Part shown: one piece after another, positions 54,012-62,342 of the stretch
Numbering within the stretch: the first letter of the stretch is position 1
Layout of the letters: the number at the start of each line of letters is the position of its first letter
Assembly: GCF_002157145.1 (NCBI RefSeq)
Contig: NZ_CP021361.1
Span: 2,845,001-2,909,000, forward strand
DNA: 64,000 bases
Reading direction: 5' to 3'
From: Acidovorax carolinensis
Lineage (GTDB): Bacteria > Pseudomonadota > Gammaproteobacteria > Burkholderiales > Burkholderiaceae_C
Notes under the pieces: generated by a model
What the model was told of the DNA's origin: nothing
What the model saw: the letters and a program-made list of their open reading frames with translations, nothing else
Database searches by the model: none
Position numbers and translations under genes: made by a program

Positions 54012-55171
54012 TCATGAAGGGGCCAATTCAATCCGGTTGCGCCCAGCGGCTTTGCCACGGTAAAGGGCGGCGTCGGCTTCTCGCATGGCGTCCTCCAAGA
54101 CATGTGCATTGGCAAAGTGGCGTGAAACCCCAACCGTGATCGTGCAGTGCAGTGGATGGTCGGAGCCTGTGACCTGGATTGCCTGATTCTCGATGGCTGC
54201 ACGCAAGCGCTCAGCCAAGTGCATGACTCCCAGAACGTCGGTGTCCAGGCAGATGACAACAAACTCTTCGCCACCAAAACGGCCCGCCAAGTCGCCACCG
54301 CGCACAGTGGTACGAAGCACCTCCGCCACATGGCACAGGACGGCGTCTCCAATTGGGTGGCCATAGGTATCGTTGATGCGTTTGAAGTGGTCGATGTCAA
54401 CCATCAGCAAGTGCGCAGGCACTGCCTTGCGGGAGTTGAAATACCGTTGCAGCGCTTCTGTGAGCCCGCGGCGGTTGAGCAACTGCGTCAGGGGGTCGCG
54501 CGCAGCCAGATTGCGCAGGTCATCGGTCAAGCGGCGCAGTACCAGCCAAACGATCGATGGCGGCAATACCGTGGCCAGCGATGACATGTAGATGTAGAAC
54601 ACCAGCTGGAAATTGCGGTCCATCTGCAGCGCATCCAGGCCGCCATCCAGAAGCTTCATGAACTTGAGTGCATTGAGCACGCAAATGCCGCTGATCAGGG
54701 CGGCAAAAAATAACATCTCCCCATACAAATCTTTGGCAAATGTGCGCACACCATAGATCACGGTAATGACCATGACCAGGAACAGCAGGGCAGACATGCC
54801 CGACAGCATGGCGTAGCGGGCCACCGGGCCCAGGCTCCACTGCACCAGCACCTGCGCGGCGCTGTAGGTCACGGCGACTGCAAGCAGTGGACGCCACAAA
54901 GGGACGGAGTGCCCAAAAAAACGCATGGCACCCAGCCAGTAAGCCACGGGGAAGCGAGTGTGAACGTGTGGTTGACAACACTCATCAGGCTCCAAGCGGG
55001 GCCTCCTTCAGCCAATTGCAGCACATAGGCACAACCCAGCAGGAGGTTGCCCATCGCAAAAAAGTCCATCCCCATCTTTTGGCCGTGCAGGCGTTTGCTG
55101 ATGAGCAAAAACATCACCGAAAAGCACAGCAGGTGTGCGCACAGCATGCCGACGAGAATGTTTGCAACCAT
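54012..55171 (-). CDS. membrane diguanylate cyclase (GGDEF), one frame break
   Basis: This protein makes cyclic di-GMP. The C-terminal GGDEF domain has active site GGEEF at about 300-304 and an I-site RGGD five residues before it. The N-terminal half has five or six membrane helices, suggesting a membrane sensor. The frame breaks at a GGGG run (plus strand 54947-54950). One added base joins NHTFTLAS to PVAYWLGAMRFF and gives a 386-residue protein starting at the ATG at 55171. Without the repair, the N-terminal helices would be lost. It is transcribed alone. Confidence 0.85.
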
Positions 55172-55467
55172 GTTGATGTTGGGAGGTGGGAGCAGACGGT
55201 GCGGGCAAAAACCTGCGCCACAACACTTCGTAAAGACGGCTCAAGAACGATGCGTTTTGCAGGCAGTGTAACTATCGGTAATAACGAAGGGCGGTGCGAG
55301 TTGAAGGATCTGCATGCGGCTTCTTCGTCTTTTGGCTACGAAATCGGCTCACAGGCACACAGAGAGGGTGAATTTCGGCCAGATGCCGCAAGGCGCTTGC
55401 ACCGGTCACCCCAAAATCACGGATCGGCGGCTCCGGGCCGAAACCTGGTCTTTTCTGAATACAAAAC
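55172..55467. other. intergenic region, nothing recognised
   Basis: About 300 bases between the diguanylate cyclase and the ahpF terminator, upstream of the cyclase. I see no convincing open frame, tRNA or paired promoter hexamers. Confidence 0.4.
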
Positions 55468-55506
55468 AAAAGCGGCGGAACTGCACCCCACAGCCCCGCC
55501 GCTTTT
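55468..55506. terminator. bidirectional terminator after ahpF
   Basis: AAAAGCGGCGG (55468-55478) and CCGCCGCTTTT (55496-55506) form an 11-bp perfect stem with A and T runs on the two sides, so it can end transcription both ways. Confidence 0.75.
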
Positions 55507-55509
55507 AAT

Positions 55510-55562
55510 TTGATAGCTGCTAGCGCTTAACCCATAAGCGCTAGAGCCCTATTTGGCTTAAA
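55510..55562. repeat. dispersed intergenic palindrome, copy 8
   Basis: This is the best-formed copy: CTAGCGCTTA (55520-55529), ACCCA, TAAGCGCTAG (55535-55544), preceded by TTGATAGCTG and followed by AGCCCTATTTGGCTTAAAAA. It lies between the ahpF stop and its terminator. Confidence 0.7.
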
Positions 55563-55565
55563 AAA

Positions 55566-57134
55566 TCAAGCCGTTACGCCGCTGCGGATCAAATGGTCGA
55601 ACGCGCTCAGCGCGGCCGTGGCACCGGCGCCGGCGGCAATCACGATCTGCTTGTAGGGCACGGTGGTGCAGTCGCCGGCAGCAAACACGCCGGGCACGTT
55701 GGTGTGGCCCTTGGCGTCGATCTCGATCTCGCCAAACCTGCTCAACTCGACCGTGCCCTTGAGCCAGTCGGTGTTGGGCACCAGGCCGATCTGCACGAAC
55801 ACGCCTTCCAGGGGCACCAGGTGCTCTTCGTTCGTGGCGCGGTCCTTGAACTTCATGCCGTTCACCTTGCCGTCGGCACCGGTGATTTCGGTGGTCTGCG
55901 CGTTGGTATGGATGGTGACATTGGGCAGGCTCTTGAGCTTGCTCACCAGCACGGCGTCGGCCTTGAGCTGGTCGGCAAACTCCACCAGCGTGACATGCTG
56001 CACCACACCGGCCAGGTCAATAGCGGCCTCGACACCCGAGTTGCCGCCGCCGATGACCGACACGCGCTTGCCCTTGAACAGCGGGCCGTCGCAGTGCGGG
56101 CAGTAGGCCACGCCTTTGTTCTTGTACTCGGCTTCGCCGGGCACATTCACATTGCGCCAGCGCGCGCCGGTGGAGAGGATCACGGTCTTGGACCTGAGCG
56201 AGCCGCCGTTGCCCAGCTTCACCTCGATCAGGCCGCCGGGTTCGGTGGCGGGAATCAGCGCTTCAGCGCGCTGCAGGTTCATGATGTCTACGTCGTAGGC
56301 GCGGGTGTGGGCTTCGAGGGCGGCGGCAAACTTGGGGCCGTCGGTCTCCAGCACCGAGATGTAGTTTTCGATGCCCAGTGTGTCATTCACCTGGCCACCA
56401 AAGCGTTCGGCGGCCACGCCGGTGCGGATGCCTTTGCGGGCGGCGTACACGGCGGCTGCAGCGCCTGCGGGGCCACCGCCGATGATGAGTACGTCAAAGG
56501 CTTCTTTGGCGCTGAGCTTGGCGGCCTCTTTCGCGGCCGCGCCGGTGTCGAGCTTGGCGACGATTTCTTCGAGCAGCATGCGGCCCGAGCCGAACACTTC
56601 GCCGTTCAGGAACACCATGGGCACGGCCATGACTTCGCGGCGGTTGACTTCTTCCTGGAAGGCGCCGCCTTCGATCACCGTGGTCTTGATGCGCGGGTTG
56701 CGGATGGCCATGAGGCTCAGCGCCTGCACCACGTCGGGGCAGTTGTGGCAGCTCAGGCTCATGTAGACCTCGAAGTTGAAATCGCCTTCGAGCGCGTCGA
56801 TCTGGTCCAGAACGTCCTGTTCGGCCTTGGGCGGATGGCCGCCCGTCCAGAGCAGTGCCAGCACCAGCGATGTGAACTCATGGCCCAGCGGCAGGCCGGC
56901 AAAGCGCAGCTGGCTGGTACTGCCCACGCGCTGCAGCGTGAACGAGGGCTTGCGCGCGTCGTTGCCATCGGTGCGCAGGGTGATCTTGTCGCTGCGCAGC
57001 GACTGGATGGTTTGCAACAGGTCCAGCATTTCGCGGGCGGTGTCGCTGTCGTCCAGGGATGCCACCAGCTCGAACGGCTGCTGCACGCGTTCCAGGTATG
57101 CCGAAAGTTGGGTCTTGAGTTGTTCGTCGAGCAT
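55566..57134 (-). CDS. ahpF: alkyl hydroperoxide reductase subunit F
   Basis: AhpF is the flavoprotein that passes electrons from NADH to AhpC. The 522-residue protein has two fused thioredoxin-like folds at the N-terminus with the redox pair Cys129-His-Asn-Cys132. A thioredoxin-reductase module follows, with FAD motif [17 protein letters not shown], the pair CPHC at about 345-348 and the NADH motif [10 protein letters not shown]. The ATG at 57134 has AAGGA seven bases upstream. It is 172 bases downstream of ahpC, with an intrinsic terminator between them. Confidence 0.96.
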   Translation of the reverse strand: MLDEQLKTQLSAYLERVQQPFELVASLDDSDTAREMLDLLQTIQSLRSDKITLRTDGNDARKPSFTLQRVGSTSQLRFAGLPLGHEFTSLVLALLWTGGHPPKAEQDVLDQIDALEGDFNFEVYMSLSCHNCPDVVQALSLMAIRNPRIKTTVIEGGAFQEEVNRREVMAVPMVFLNGEVFGSGRMLLEEIVAKLDTGAAAKEAAKLSAKEAFDVLIIGGGPAGAAAAVYAARKGIRTGVAAERFGGQVNDTLGIENYISVLETDGPKFAAALEAHTRAYDVDIMNLQRAEALIPATEPGGLIEVKLGNGGSLRSKTVILSTGARWRNVNVPGEAEYKNKGVAYCPHCDGPLFKGKRVSVIGGGNSGVEAAIDLAGVVQHVTLVEFADQLKADAVLVSKLKSLPNVTIHTNAQTTEITGADGKVNGMKFKDRATNEEHLVPLEGVFVQIGLVPNTDWLKGTVELSRFGEIEIDAKGHTNVPGVFAAGDCTTVPYKQIVIAAGAGATAALSAFDHLIRSGVTA

Positions 57135-57216
57135 GGTGGTGTCCTTGTAGATTCGAGTTGTGTGGGATGCGTGCTGTGGGCGCTTTTGGCGCCGTCAACA
57201 CAAATAAAGCAGGCGT

Positions 57217-57263
57217 AAAAAAGCCGGACGGCATGGCGCGGGCGCCACAGCGTGGTCCGGCTT
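57217..57263 (-). terminator. terminator between ahpC and ahpF
   Basis: On the minus strand AAGCCGGAC pairs with GTCCGGCTT (plus-strand arms 57255-57263 and 57221-57229) and is followed by a six-T run. A second hairpin GGAGCGCC/GGCGCTCC lies at 57265-57285. ahpF would then depend on read-through or on its own promoter. Confidence 0.75.
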
Positions 57264-57306
57264 GGGAGCGCCTGGAGGGCGCTCCGCCGTATGACGGCTT
57301 TGCGGC

Positions 57307-57870
57307 TTAGATCTTGCCGACCAGGTCCAGCGATGGAGCGATGGTCTTGGCGCCTTCGTTCCACTTGGCAGGGCACACTTCGCCAGGATGCGCTGCGGTG
57401 TACTGGGCAGCCTTGAGCTTGCGCAGGGTTTCCTTCACGTCACGGGCGATTTCGTTGGAATGCACTTCCATGGTCTTGATCACGCCATCGGGGTTGATGA
57501 TGAAGGTGCCGCGCAGTGCAAGGCCTTCTTCGTCGATGTGCACGTCAAAAGCGCGGGTCAGCTGGTGCGTTGGGTCGCCCACCAGGGGGAACTTGGCCTT
57601 GCCCACGGCAGGAGACGTTTCGTGCCAGACCTTGTGCGAGAAATGCGTGTCGGTGGTAACGATGTACACCTCGGTGCCGGCCTTCTGGAACTCGGCGTAG
57701 TGTTCAGCGGCGTCTTCCACTTCGGTGGGACAGTTGAAGGTGAAGGCGGCGGGCATGAAGATCACGACCGACCACTTGCCTTTGAGTGACTGTTCTGTCA
57801 CTTCGATGAACTTGCCGTTGTGGAAAGCCTGGGTCTTGAAAGGCTGAACTTGCGTGTTGATCAGGGACAT
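57307..57870 (-). CDS. ahpC: alkyl hydroperoxide reductase subunit C (peroxiredoxin)
   Basis: AhpC reduces hydrogen peroxide and organic hydroperoxides. The 187-residue typical 2-Cys peroxiredoxin has the peroxidatic Cys47 in FTFNCPTEVED and the resolving Cys166 in GEVCPAKW. The ATG at 57870 has AAGGA seven bases upstream. It is the first gene of ahpC-ahpF and is divergent from bacterioferritin, so peroxide defence and iron storage share one regulatory gap. Confidence 0.97.
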   Translation of the reverse strand: MSLINTQVQPFKTQAFHNGKFIEVTEQSLKGKWSVVIFMPAAFTFNCPTEVEDAAEHYAEFQKAGTEVYIVTTDTHFSHKVWHETSPAVGKAKFPLVGDPTHQLTRAFDVHIDEEGLALRGTFIINPDGVIKTMEVHSNEIARDVKETLRKLKAAQYTAAHPGEVCPAKWNEGAKTIAPSLDLVGKI

Positions 57871-57894
57871 TGCTGTTTCCTTAGTGGTTGGTTG

Positions 57895-57980
57895 ACTGAA
57901 CAGGACTGAAGTTTAGGCTTTCCAAACCAATCAATCCAATTAATTGAATTCATTGAATCAATTGAGTATTGCTATTTTAT
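57895..57980. promoter_or_regulatory. AT-rich regulatory region upstream of ahpC and bfr
   Basis: The gap between ahpC and bacterioferritin is unusually AT-rich, with repeated CAATT, ATTGA and GAATTC words. On the minus strand TTGGAT, an 18-base spacer and TAAACT could be the ahpC promoter. The spacing of the short repeats could suit OxyR, but no consensus site is clear. Confidence 0.4.
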
Positions 57981-58090
57981 GACAAGACCACAGACTGCAT
58001 CCCGGCTGGCGCCCCCCGCAGGGGCTTGTGTTGCGCGAGCGGTGTGGGGCCACGACAATCACAGCCGAACCAACGCAACAAGGAAACACC

Positions 58091-58567
58091 ATGAAGGGTG
58101 ACGCACAAGTCATTGGCCATCTGCAGGCCCAGCTCAAGAACGAACTCACGGCCATCAACCAGTATTTTCTGCACTACCGCATGCTCAAGCACTGGGGCTT
58201 CGACAAGCTGGCCAAGAAGGAATATTCCGAATCCATCGGCGAAATGAAGCACGCCGACTGGTTGATGGACCGCATCTTCATGCTCGACGGCCTGCCCAAC
58301 CTGCAGGACCTGGCCAAGATCCAGGTGGGTGAAGACGTGCCCGAGATCCTGGCCTGCGACCTGCGCGCCGAACAAGGCGCCCAGGCCACCATCAAGGACG
58401 GCATTGCCCATTGCGAAACCGTGCGCGACTATGTCTCGCGCGATCTGCTGCAGAAAATTCTGGACGACACCGAGGAGCACATCGACTTCCTCGAAACCCA
58501 GATCGACCTGATCGACAAAGTGGGCCTGCCCAACTACCTGCAATCGCAGATGGGCGAAGTGGAGTGA
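58091..58567 (+). CDS. bfr: bacterioferritin
   Basis: Bacterioferritin is a 24-subunit haem-containing iron store. The 158-residue subunit has the ferroxidase ligands Glu18, Glu51, His54, Glu94 and His130, and the haem ligand Met52. At position 127, where E. coli Bfr has Glu, this protein has Thr, followed by Glu128-Glu129. So the usual E-x-x-H pair is not intact, and the second iron site may use a different acid. The ATG at 58091 follows AAGGA. It is divergent from ahpC. Confidence 0.95.
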   Translation: MKGDAQVIGHLQAQLKNELTAINQYFLHYRMLKHWGFDKLAKKEYSESIGEMKHADWLMDRIFMLDGLPNLQDLAKIQVGEDVPEILACDLRAEQGAQATIKDGIAHCETVRDYVSRDLLQKILDDTEEHIDFLETQIDLIDKVGLPNYLQSQMGEVE

Positions 58568-58607
58568 CGCGCCGGCGCCGGCATTGCTGATGCGGCGCGC
58601 CATTTTT
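58568..58607 (+). terminator. bfr terminator
   Basis: CGCGCCG (58568-58574) pairs with CGGCGCG (58593-58599), followed by CCATTTTTC. The stem begins at the end of the stop codon. Confidence 0.65.
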
Positions 58608-58608
58608 C

Positions 58609-58673
58609 AAGGGTTTTAGGCCTGCAGCGCTTGCGCATCCAGCGCAAGCAGCTATTAAAACAAGAGCATTCCA
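58609..58673. repeat. dispersed intergenic palindrome, copy 9
   Basis: GCTTGCGC (58629-58636) and GCGCAAGC (58642-58649) form a perfect stem. On the minus strand it reads AATAGCTGCTTGCGCTGG with GCTCTTGTTTT upstream. It lies between the convergent genes bfr and the radical SAM gene. Confidence 0.65.
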
Positions 58674-58742
58674 AAGGTAGGGCGCCGGCCGCGTGGCGCC
58701 GGATCTGCGCGCCCTGTGCCCCCGCGCCCGCCCGCAAGCCAG

Positions 58743-60692
58743 TCACCCACGCTCGCGCAGTGCCCGCTCGATGCGGTTGCGTTGCACGGTGGTCTTGGGC
58801 ACCTTGAAGGGGAACCAGCTGCGCACGTCTTCTTCGAGCCCGATGCCGTGCATGTAGTTGTAGATGGCTTTCTTGAGCGCGCCGCCCAATGCGTCGTGGT
58901 CCACGCCCGTGGGGTCGTGAAAGCCGATGTCGTTCTTGGCAAAGCTCACCGGCGGCAGGGGCTGCAGGGTGACACCGTATTCCTCGGGATGCTGGCCCAC
59001 GGGCGAATGCACCGTGCAGGCAAAGCGGTGAAAAAAACCGCTCTGGATGCAGCCATTGGCGAACAGCTGGCGCACGTATTCGAGCGCATCCACGGTGTCC
59101 TGCACCGTCTGGGTGGGAAAGCCATACATCAGGTAGGCGTGCACCAAAATGCCCGCGTCGGTGAAGGCCCGCGTCACGCGCGCCACCTGGTCCACCGATA
59201 CACCCTTTTTCATGAGCTGAAGCAGCCGGTCCGAAGCGACTTCGAGCCCGCCCGAAATGGCAATGCAGCCGCTGTCAGCCAGCAGATTGCACAGCTCGGG
59301 GTTGAAGGTTTTCTCAAAGCGGATGTTGCCCCACCACGATATGCCGGCGTTGCGCGCGATCAGCTCGGTGGCCAACGCCTTCAGGGCCTTGGGTGGCGCG
59401 GCTTCATCGACAAAGTGAAACCCGGTCTGCCCGGTTTCACGCACGATGGATTCGATGCGGTCGGCCAGCACGGTGGCCGACGCGCCTTCGTAGCGGCCGA
59501 TGTAATCCAGGCTCACATCGCAAAAACTGCACTTCTTCCAGTAGCAGCCATGGGCCACCGTGAGCTTGTTCCAGCGCCCGTCGCTCCACAGCCGGTGCAT
59601 GGGGTTGAGCATGTCGAGCAGCGACAAGTATTGGTCGAGCGGCAGGCCATCCCAGGTGGGCGTGCCCACCTCGGCAAAGGCGATGTCGGCCTCCATCATG
59701 TTGATGTACTGCACGGTGCCCGCGCCACCACCACCTTCAGCGCCACCTTCAGCGCCACCTTCAGCGCGCACAAAGGTGCGCACCAGCCGCTGGCGGCCGC
59801 GTTGGCCCTGCAGGTGCTCCAGCAGCGCCAGTAAAGGGCGCTCGCCCGCATCCAGCGTCACGTAGTCGAAATAGTCAAACACGCGCGGCTCGGTCAGTTC
59901 GCGCAGCTCGGTGTTGACAAAGCCACCGCCCAGCACCGTGGCGATGTGCGGGTGGTGCGCCTTGATGGTTTGCGCAATGCGAAACGCCGCATAGGCAGAG
60001 CCGGGGAACGGCACCGACAGCAGCACCACCGTGGGCGCATGGCGCTCGACAGCAGCCAGGGTCAGATCGCGCAGCGTGTCGTCCACCAGATTCGGCGCCG
60101 CAGCCAGCGCCTGGGCCAGCGGCTCGAACGTGGGCTGGCTGCCCGCCAGCGATTCGGCGTAGCGCACAAATTCAAAGCGCGGGTCCACCGCATCGCGCAG
60201 CACATCGGCCAGGTCGTTCAGGTACAGCGTGGCCAGGTGCTTGGCGCGGTCGTGCAGGCCCAGGGCGCCAAAGGCCCAGCCCAGCGGGTCGCCGCCTTCG
60301 TCATCCACATAGACATCGAGCGAGGCAAAACGCGGACCCTCGGGCAAGAAATTGCGGCCGACGATGCGATGCGCCAGGGTGGAATCGCGCCCCTGCAAAA
60401 AGGCAATGGCGGGCGCAATGGTGGCCAGGTAGCGATCCTGCTGCGCCGCAAAGCTTTGCACTGCAGGGCTGTGCTTTTTGGCGGGCAATGCATGCACCTG
60501 GGCCGCCACCGCGCGCAGGCCTTCGGGCGACAGCAGTTGCAGCACCAGCGCCAGCGCCAGGTCTTCCTGCACCGCCGCCACCCCGCGCGAACGCAGAAAC
60601 CCCGTGAGGTACGCGGTGGACGGATACGGGGTGTTGAGCTGCGTCATCGGCGGGATGACGGACAGGACGCGAAGTGGAGGCTGGGCGGGCAT
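58743..60692 (-). CDS. B12-binding-type radical SAM protein
   Basis: This 649-residue protein has an N-terminal region like a cobalamin-binding domain (LRVLSVIPPMTQLNTPYPST, then APTVVLLSVPFPGS and HIATVLGGGFVNTELREL). A radical SAM domain follows, with an unusual cluster motif C-x4-C-x2-C (Cys383, Cys388, Cys391, in GCYWKKCSFCDVS). A GGLEVASDRLLQLMKKGVS segment and a C-terminal substrate region follow. Residues about 310-322 hold three copies of AEGG from a 12-bp tandem repeat. The reaction is unknown. The ATG at 60692 is chosen for the conserved start. Confidence 0.8.
   Translation of the reverse strand: MPAQPPLRVLSVIPPMTQLNTPYPSTAYLTGFLRSRGVAAVQEDLALALVLQLLSPEGLRAVAAQVHALPAKKHSPAVQSFAAQQDRYLATIAPAIAFLQGRDSTLAHRIVGRNFLPEGPRFASLDVYVDDEGGDPLGWAFGALGLHDRAKHLATLYLNDLADVLRDAVDPRFEFVRYAESLAGSQPTFEPLAQALAAAPNLVDDTLRDLTLAAVERHAPTVVLLSVPFPGSAYAAFRIAQTIKAHHPHIATVLGGGFVNTELRELTEPRVFDYFDYVTLDAGERPLLALLEHLQGQRGRQRLVRTFVRAEGGAEGGAEGGGGAGTVQYINMMEADIAFAEVGTPTWDGLPLDQYLSLLDMLNPMHRLWSDGRWNKLTVAHGCYWKKCSFCDVSLDYIGRYEGASATVLADRIESIVRETGQTGFHFVDEAAPPKALKALATELIARNAGISWWGNIRFEKTFNPELCNLLADSGCIAISGGLEVASDRLLQLMKKGVSVDQVARVTRAFTDAGILVHAYLMYGFPTQTVQDTVDALEYVRQLFANGCIQSGFFHRFACTVHSPVGQHPEEYGVTLQPLPPVSFAKNDIGFHDPTGVDHDALGGALKKAIYNYMHGIGLEEDVRSWFPFKVPKTTVQRNRIERALRERG
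59729..59764. repeat. 12-bp tandem repeat inside the radical SAM gene
   Basis: Three near-identical copies of CCACCTTCAGCG encode Ala-Glu-Gly-Gly repeats in a linker. Copy-number change would stay in frame. Confidence 0.65.
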
Positions 60693-60804
60693 GGGAAATG
60701 GACAGGATGACCGCCAGTGCAGGGCGGGTGCTGACGGGTAGTGATTATGGGCGCCCTCACCCGACGCCGCTGCAGGGGCCCGCAATCGCCTTATGCTTGC
60801 GGCC

Positions 60805-61128
60805 ATGAACGCCCAAGAGCCCCGCCCCATCCCGGACCCCGACAAGCCTGCAGCCCAGGACGACAAGGCGCCCCCCGCTGCCCGCCCCGCGCAACCCCAC
60901 AACCCCTTGCATGGCGTGACGCTGGAAGCCATGGTGGTGGCCTTGGCCGACTATTTTGGCTGGCAGGGGCTGGGCGAGCGCATTCCGGTGCGCTGCTTTC
61001 AAAGCGACCCCAGCGTGTCTTCCAGCCTGAAGTTCCTGCGCAAGACGCCCTGGGCACGCGAAAAGGTCGAGAGCCTCTATCTTTTCATGCTGCGCGACCA
61101 GCGGCGCAACGCACAGGATTCCCACTGA
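60805..61128 (+). CDS. VF530 (DUF2132) family small protein
   Basis: This 107-residue protein has a Pro/Ala-rich N-terminus (about 1-30). The VF530 domain follows: NPLHGVTLEAMVVALADYFG, WQGLGERIPVRCFQSDPS, SSLKFLRKTPWAREKVESLY. The family is small and thought to bind DNA from its fold, but its role is not established. The start is the ATG at 60805; an in-frame ATG at 60793 is possible. It is convergent with the alpha-E gene, and a nested hairpin separates them. Confidence 0.8.
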   Translation: MNAQEPRPIPDPDKPAAQDDKAPPAARPAQPHNPLHGVTLEAMVVALADYFGWQGLGERIPVRCFQSDPSVSSSLKFLRKTPWAREKVESLYLFMLRDQRRNAQDSH

Positions 61129-61134
61129 GGCCCA

Positions 61135-61180
61135 CTGACGCGAGCGCCCGCACCCGGGTGCGGAAAACCGGATGCGTCAG
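61135..61180. terminator. nested hairpin between convergent genes
   Basis: Outer arms CTGACGC (61135-61141) and GCGTCAG (61174-61180) enclose a perfect 16-base palindrome CCGCACCC/GGGTGCGG (61148-61163). The stop codon of the alpha-E gene lies in the outer arm. It probably ends transcription of both genes, though T-runs are short. Confidence 0.5.
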
Positions 61181-62136
61181 TCGCCCGCAGCCACCAGGAA
61201 GTCGCGGCTGATGCCCCCGCCCAGGTCGTTCACCCGGTCCAGAAACTGCGTCAGATACGCGTGCAGCCCCGTGGCCAGGATTTCGTCGATGCGGCCATAT
61301 TGCAGATCCGCAAGCAGCCGCCCGGCGCAGCGTTGCGTTTCGGCCGACTGCTCGTTGGCCACCACGGCCAGGTTATCCACCACCTCCCGCAGGCTGGCGT
61401 GCAGCGAGCGCGGCATGTCTCGGCGCAGGATCAGCAGGTCGGCAACCCGCCCCGGCGTGATGACGTCGCGGTAGACCTTGCGGTACACCTCGAACGCTGA
61501 AACGCTGCGCAAGATGGCGCTCCAGTGGTAGAAGTCGTTCTCCTGGTTGCGCTCGCTGGCACGGCCGAAGAAGTCGTTGTTCACGGCGTGGAACTTCACA
61601 TCCAGCAGGCGGGCCGTGTTGTCACTGCGCTCCAGAAAAGTGCCCAGCCGCAGGAAATGAAAGGCCTCGTCCTGCAGCATGGTGCCCAGCGTGACACCGC
61701 GCGACAGGTGCGAGCGGTATTTGACCCATTCAAAAAACTGGCCAGGATCGCGCTCGAAGATGCCACCATGGAGTTGCCGCGCCAGTTCCAGCCAGGTCTG
61801 GTTCTGGGTTTCCCAGACTTCGGTGGTGAGCGCACCGCGCACCGCCCGCGCGTTCTCCCGCGCAGCGCGCAGGCAAGACAGGATGGAGGACGGATTGTCG
61901 CCATCGCGCACCATGAATTCGAGCACCTTGGCAGGGGTGACCTCCCCGTGCTTTTCGGTGTAGGCCGGAATCAGCTCGCTGATCGACAACAGCCCCAGCC
62001 AGCCTTCCTGAGCCACGGCGGCCGACTGCGGCAGCAGCGATGTCTCGTAACTCACGTTGAGCATGCGGGCGGTGTTCTCTGCCCTTTCGGTGTATCTCGA
62101 CATCCAGAACAGATGATCGGCAGTGCGGCTCAGCAT
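61177..62136 (-). CDS. alpha-E domain protein (DUF403)
   Basis: This 319-residue all-helical protein is an alpha-E family member. It begins MLSRTADHLFWMSRYTERAE and has HWSAILRSVSAFEVYRKVYR and SLHASLREVVDNLAVVANEQ. The family is almost always encoded next to a circularly permuted ATP-grasp protein, as here, and the pair is predicted to make or modify a peptide or glutamate-type product; no reaction is proven. The ATG at 62136 has GGAGG upstream. The first 19 codons are duplicated just upstream at 62342, with a spacer of about 150 bases. Confidence 0.85.
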   Translation of the reverse strand: MLSRTADHLFWMSRYTERAENTARMLNVSYETSLLPQSAAVAQEGWLGLLSISELIPAYTEKHGEVTPAKVLEFMVRDGDNPSSILSCLRAARENARAVRGALTTEVWETQNQTWLELARQLHGGIFERDPGQFFEWVKYRSHLSRGVTLGTMLQDEAFHFLRLGTFLERSDNTARLLDVKFHAVNNDFFGRASERNQENDFYHWSAILRSVSAFEVYRKVYRDVITPGRVADLLILRRDMPRSLHASLREVVDNLAVVANEQSAETQRCAGRLLADLQYGRIDEILATGLHAYLTQFLDRVNDLGGGISRDFLVAAGD

Positions 62137-62342
62137 GTTTCCTCCCCGGGCAGAGAACCCCGCACGCGCTGCGCGCGCAGGCCGTGTTGTGGTGAAAGAC
62201 TGCCTGCGGCAGCCTTTTGGTGGACGCATAACAAGTGCTTCGCACAGTTGTTAGCGCCCCCCCTGTTTACTGGCGTAAACAGAGCGGCCCGCTCGGTATA
62301 GCGTGACATCCAGAACAGATGATCGGCAGTGCGGCTCAGCAT
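62130..62342 (-). pseudogene. truncated duplicate of the alpha-E gene start
   Basis: From an ATG at 62342, which overlaps the stop of the ATP-grasp gene, the frame reads MLSRTADHLFWMSRYTERA and then leaves the family sequence. It continues for 51 unrelated residues to a stop at 62130. A 39-base block is identical between 62099-62137 and 62305-62343. The next codons (SRYTERA) encode the same residues with different third bases. The overlap with the ATP-grasp stop suggests that this was once the true, translationally coupled start. Confidence 0.65.
62230..62282. repeat. two hairpins in the inserted spacer
   Basis: AACAAGTGC (62230-62238), TTC, GCAC, bulged AG, TTGTT (to 62252) form one stem. 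CTGTTTAC (62263-62270), TGGC, GTAAACAG (62275-62282) form a second. Both lie in the DNA separating the two copies of the alpha-E gene start. Confidence 0.5.

Noticed and set aside
57871..58090. OxyR binding site upstream of ahpC
   Set aside because: The region is AT-rich with suggestive short repeats, but the four-part spacing of the OxyR consensus could not be matched convincingly.
59729..59764. Possible CRISPR-like repeat
   Set aside because: It is a three-unit 12-bp in-frame tandem repeat inside a coding gene, with no spacers.
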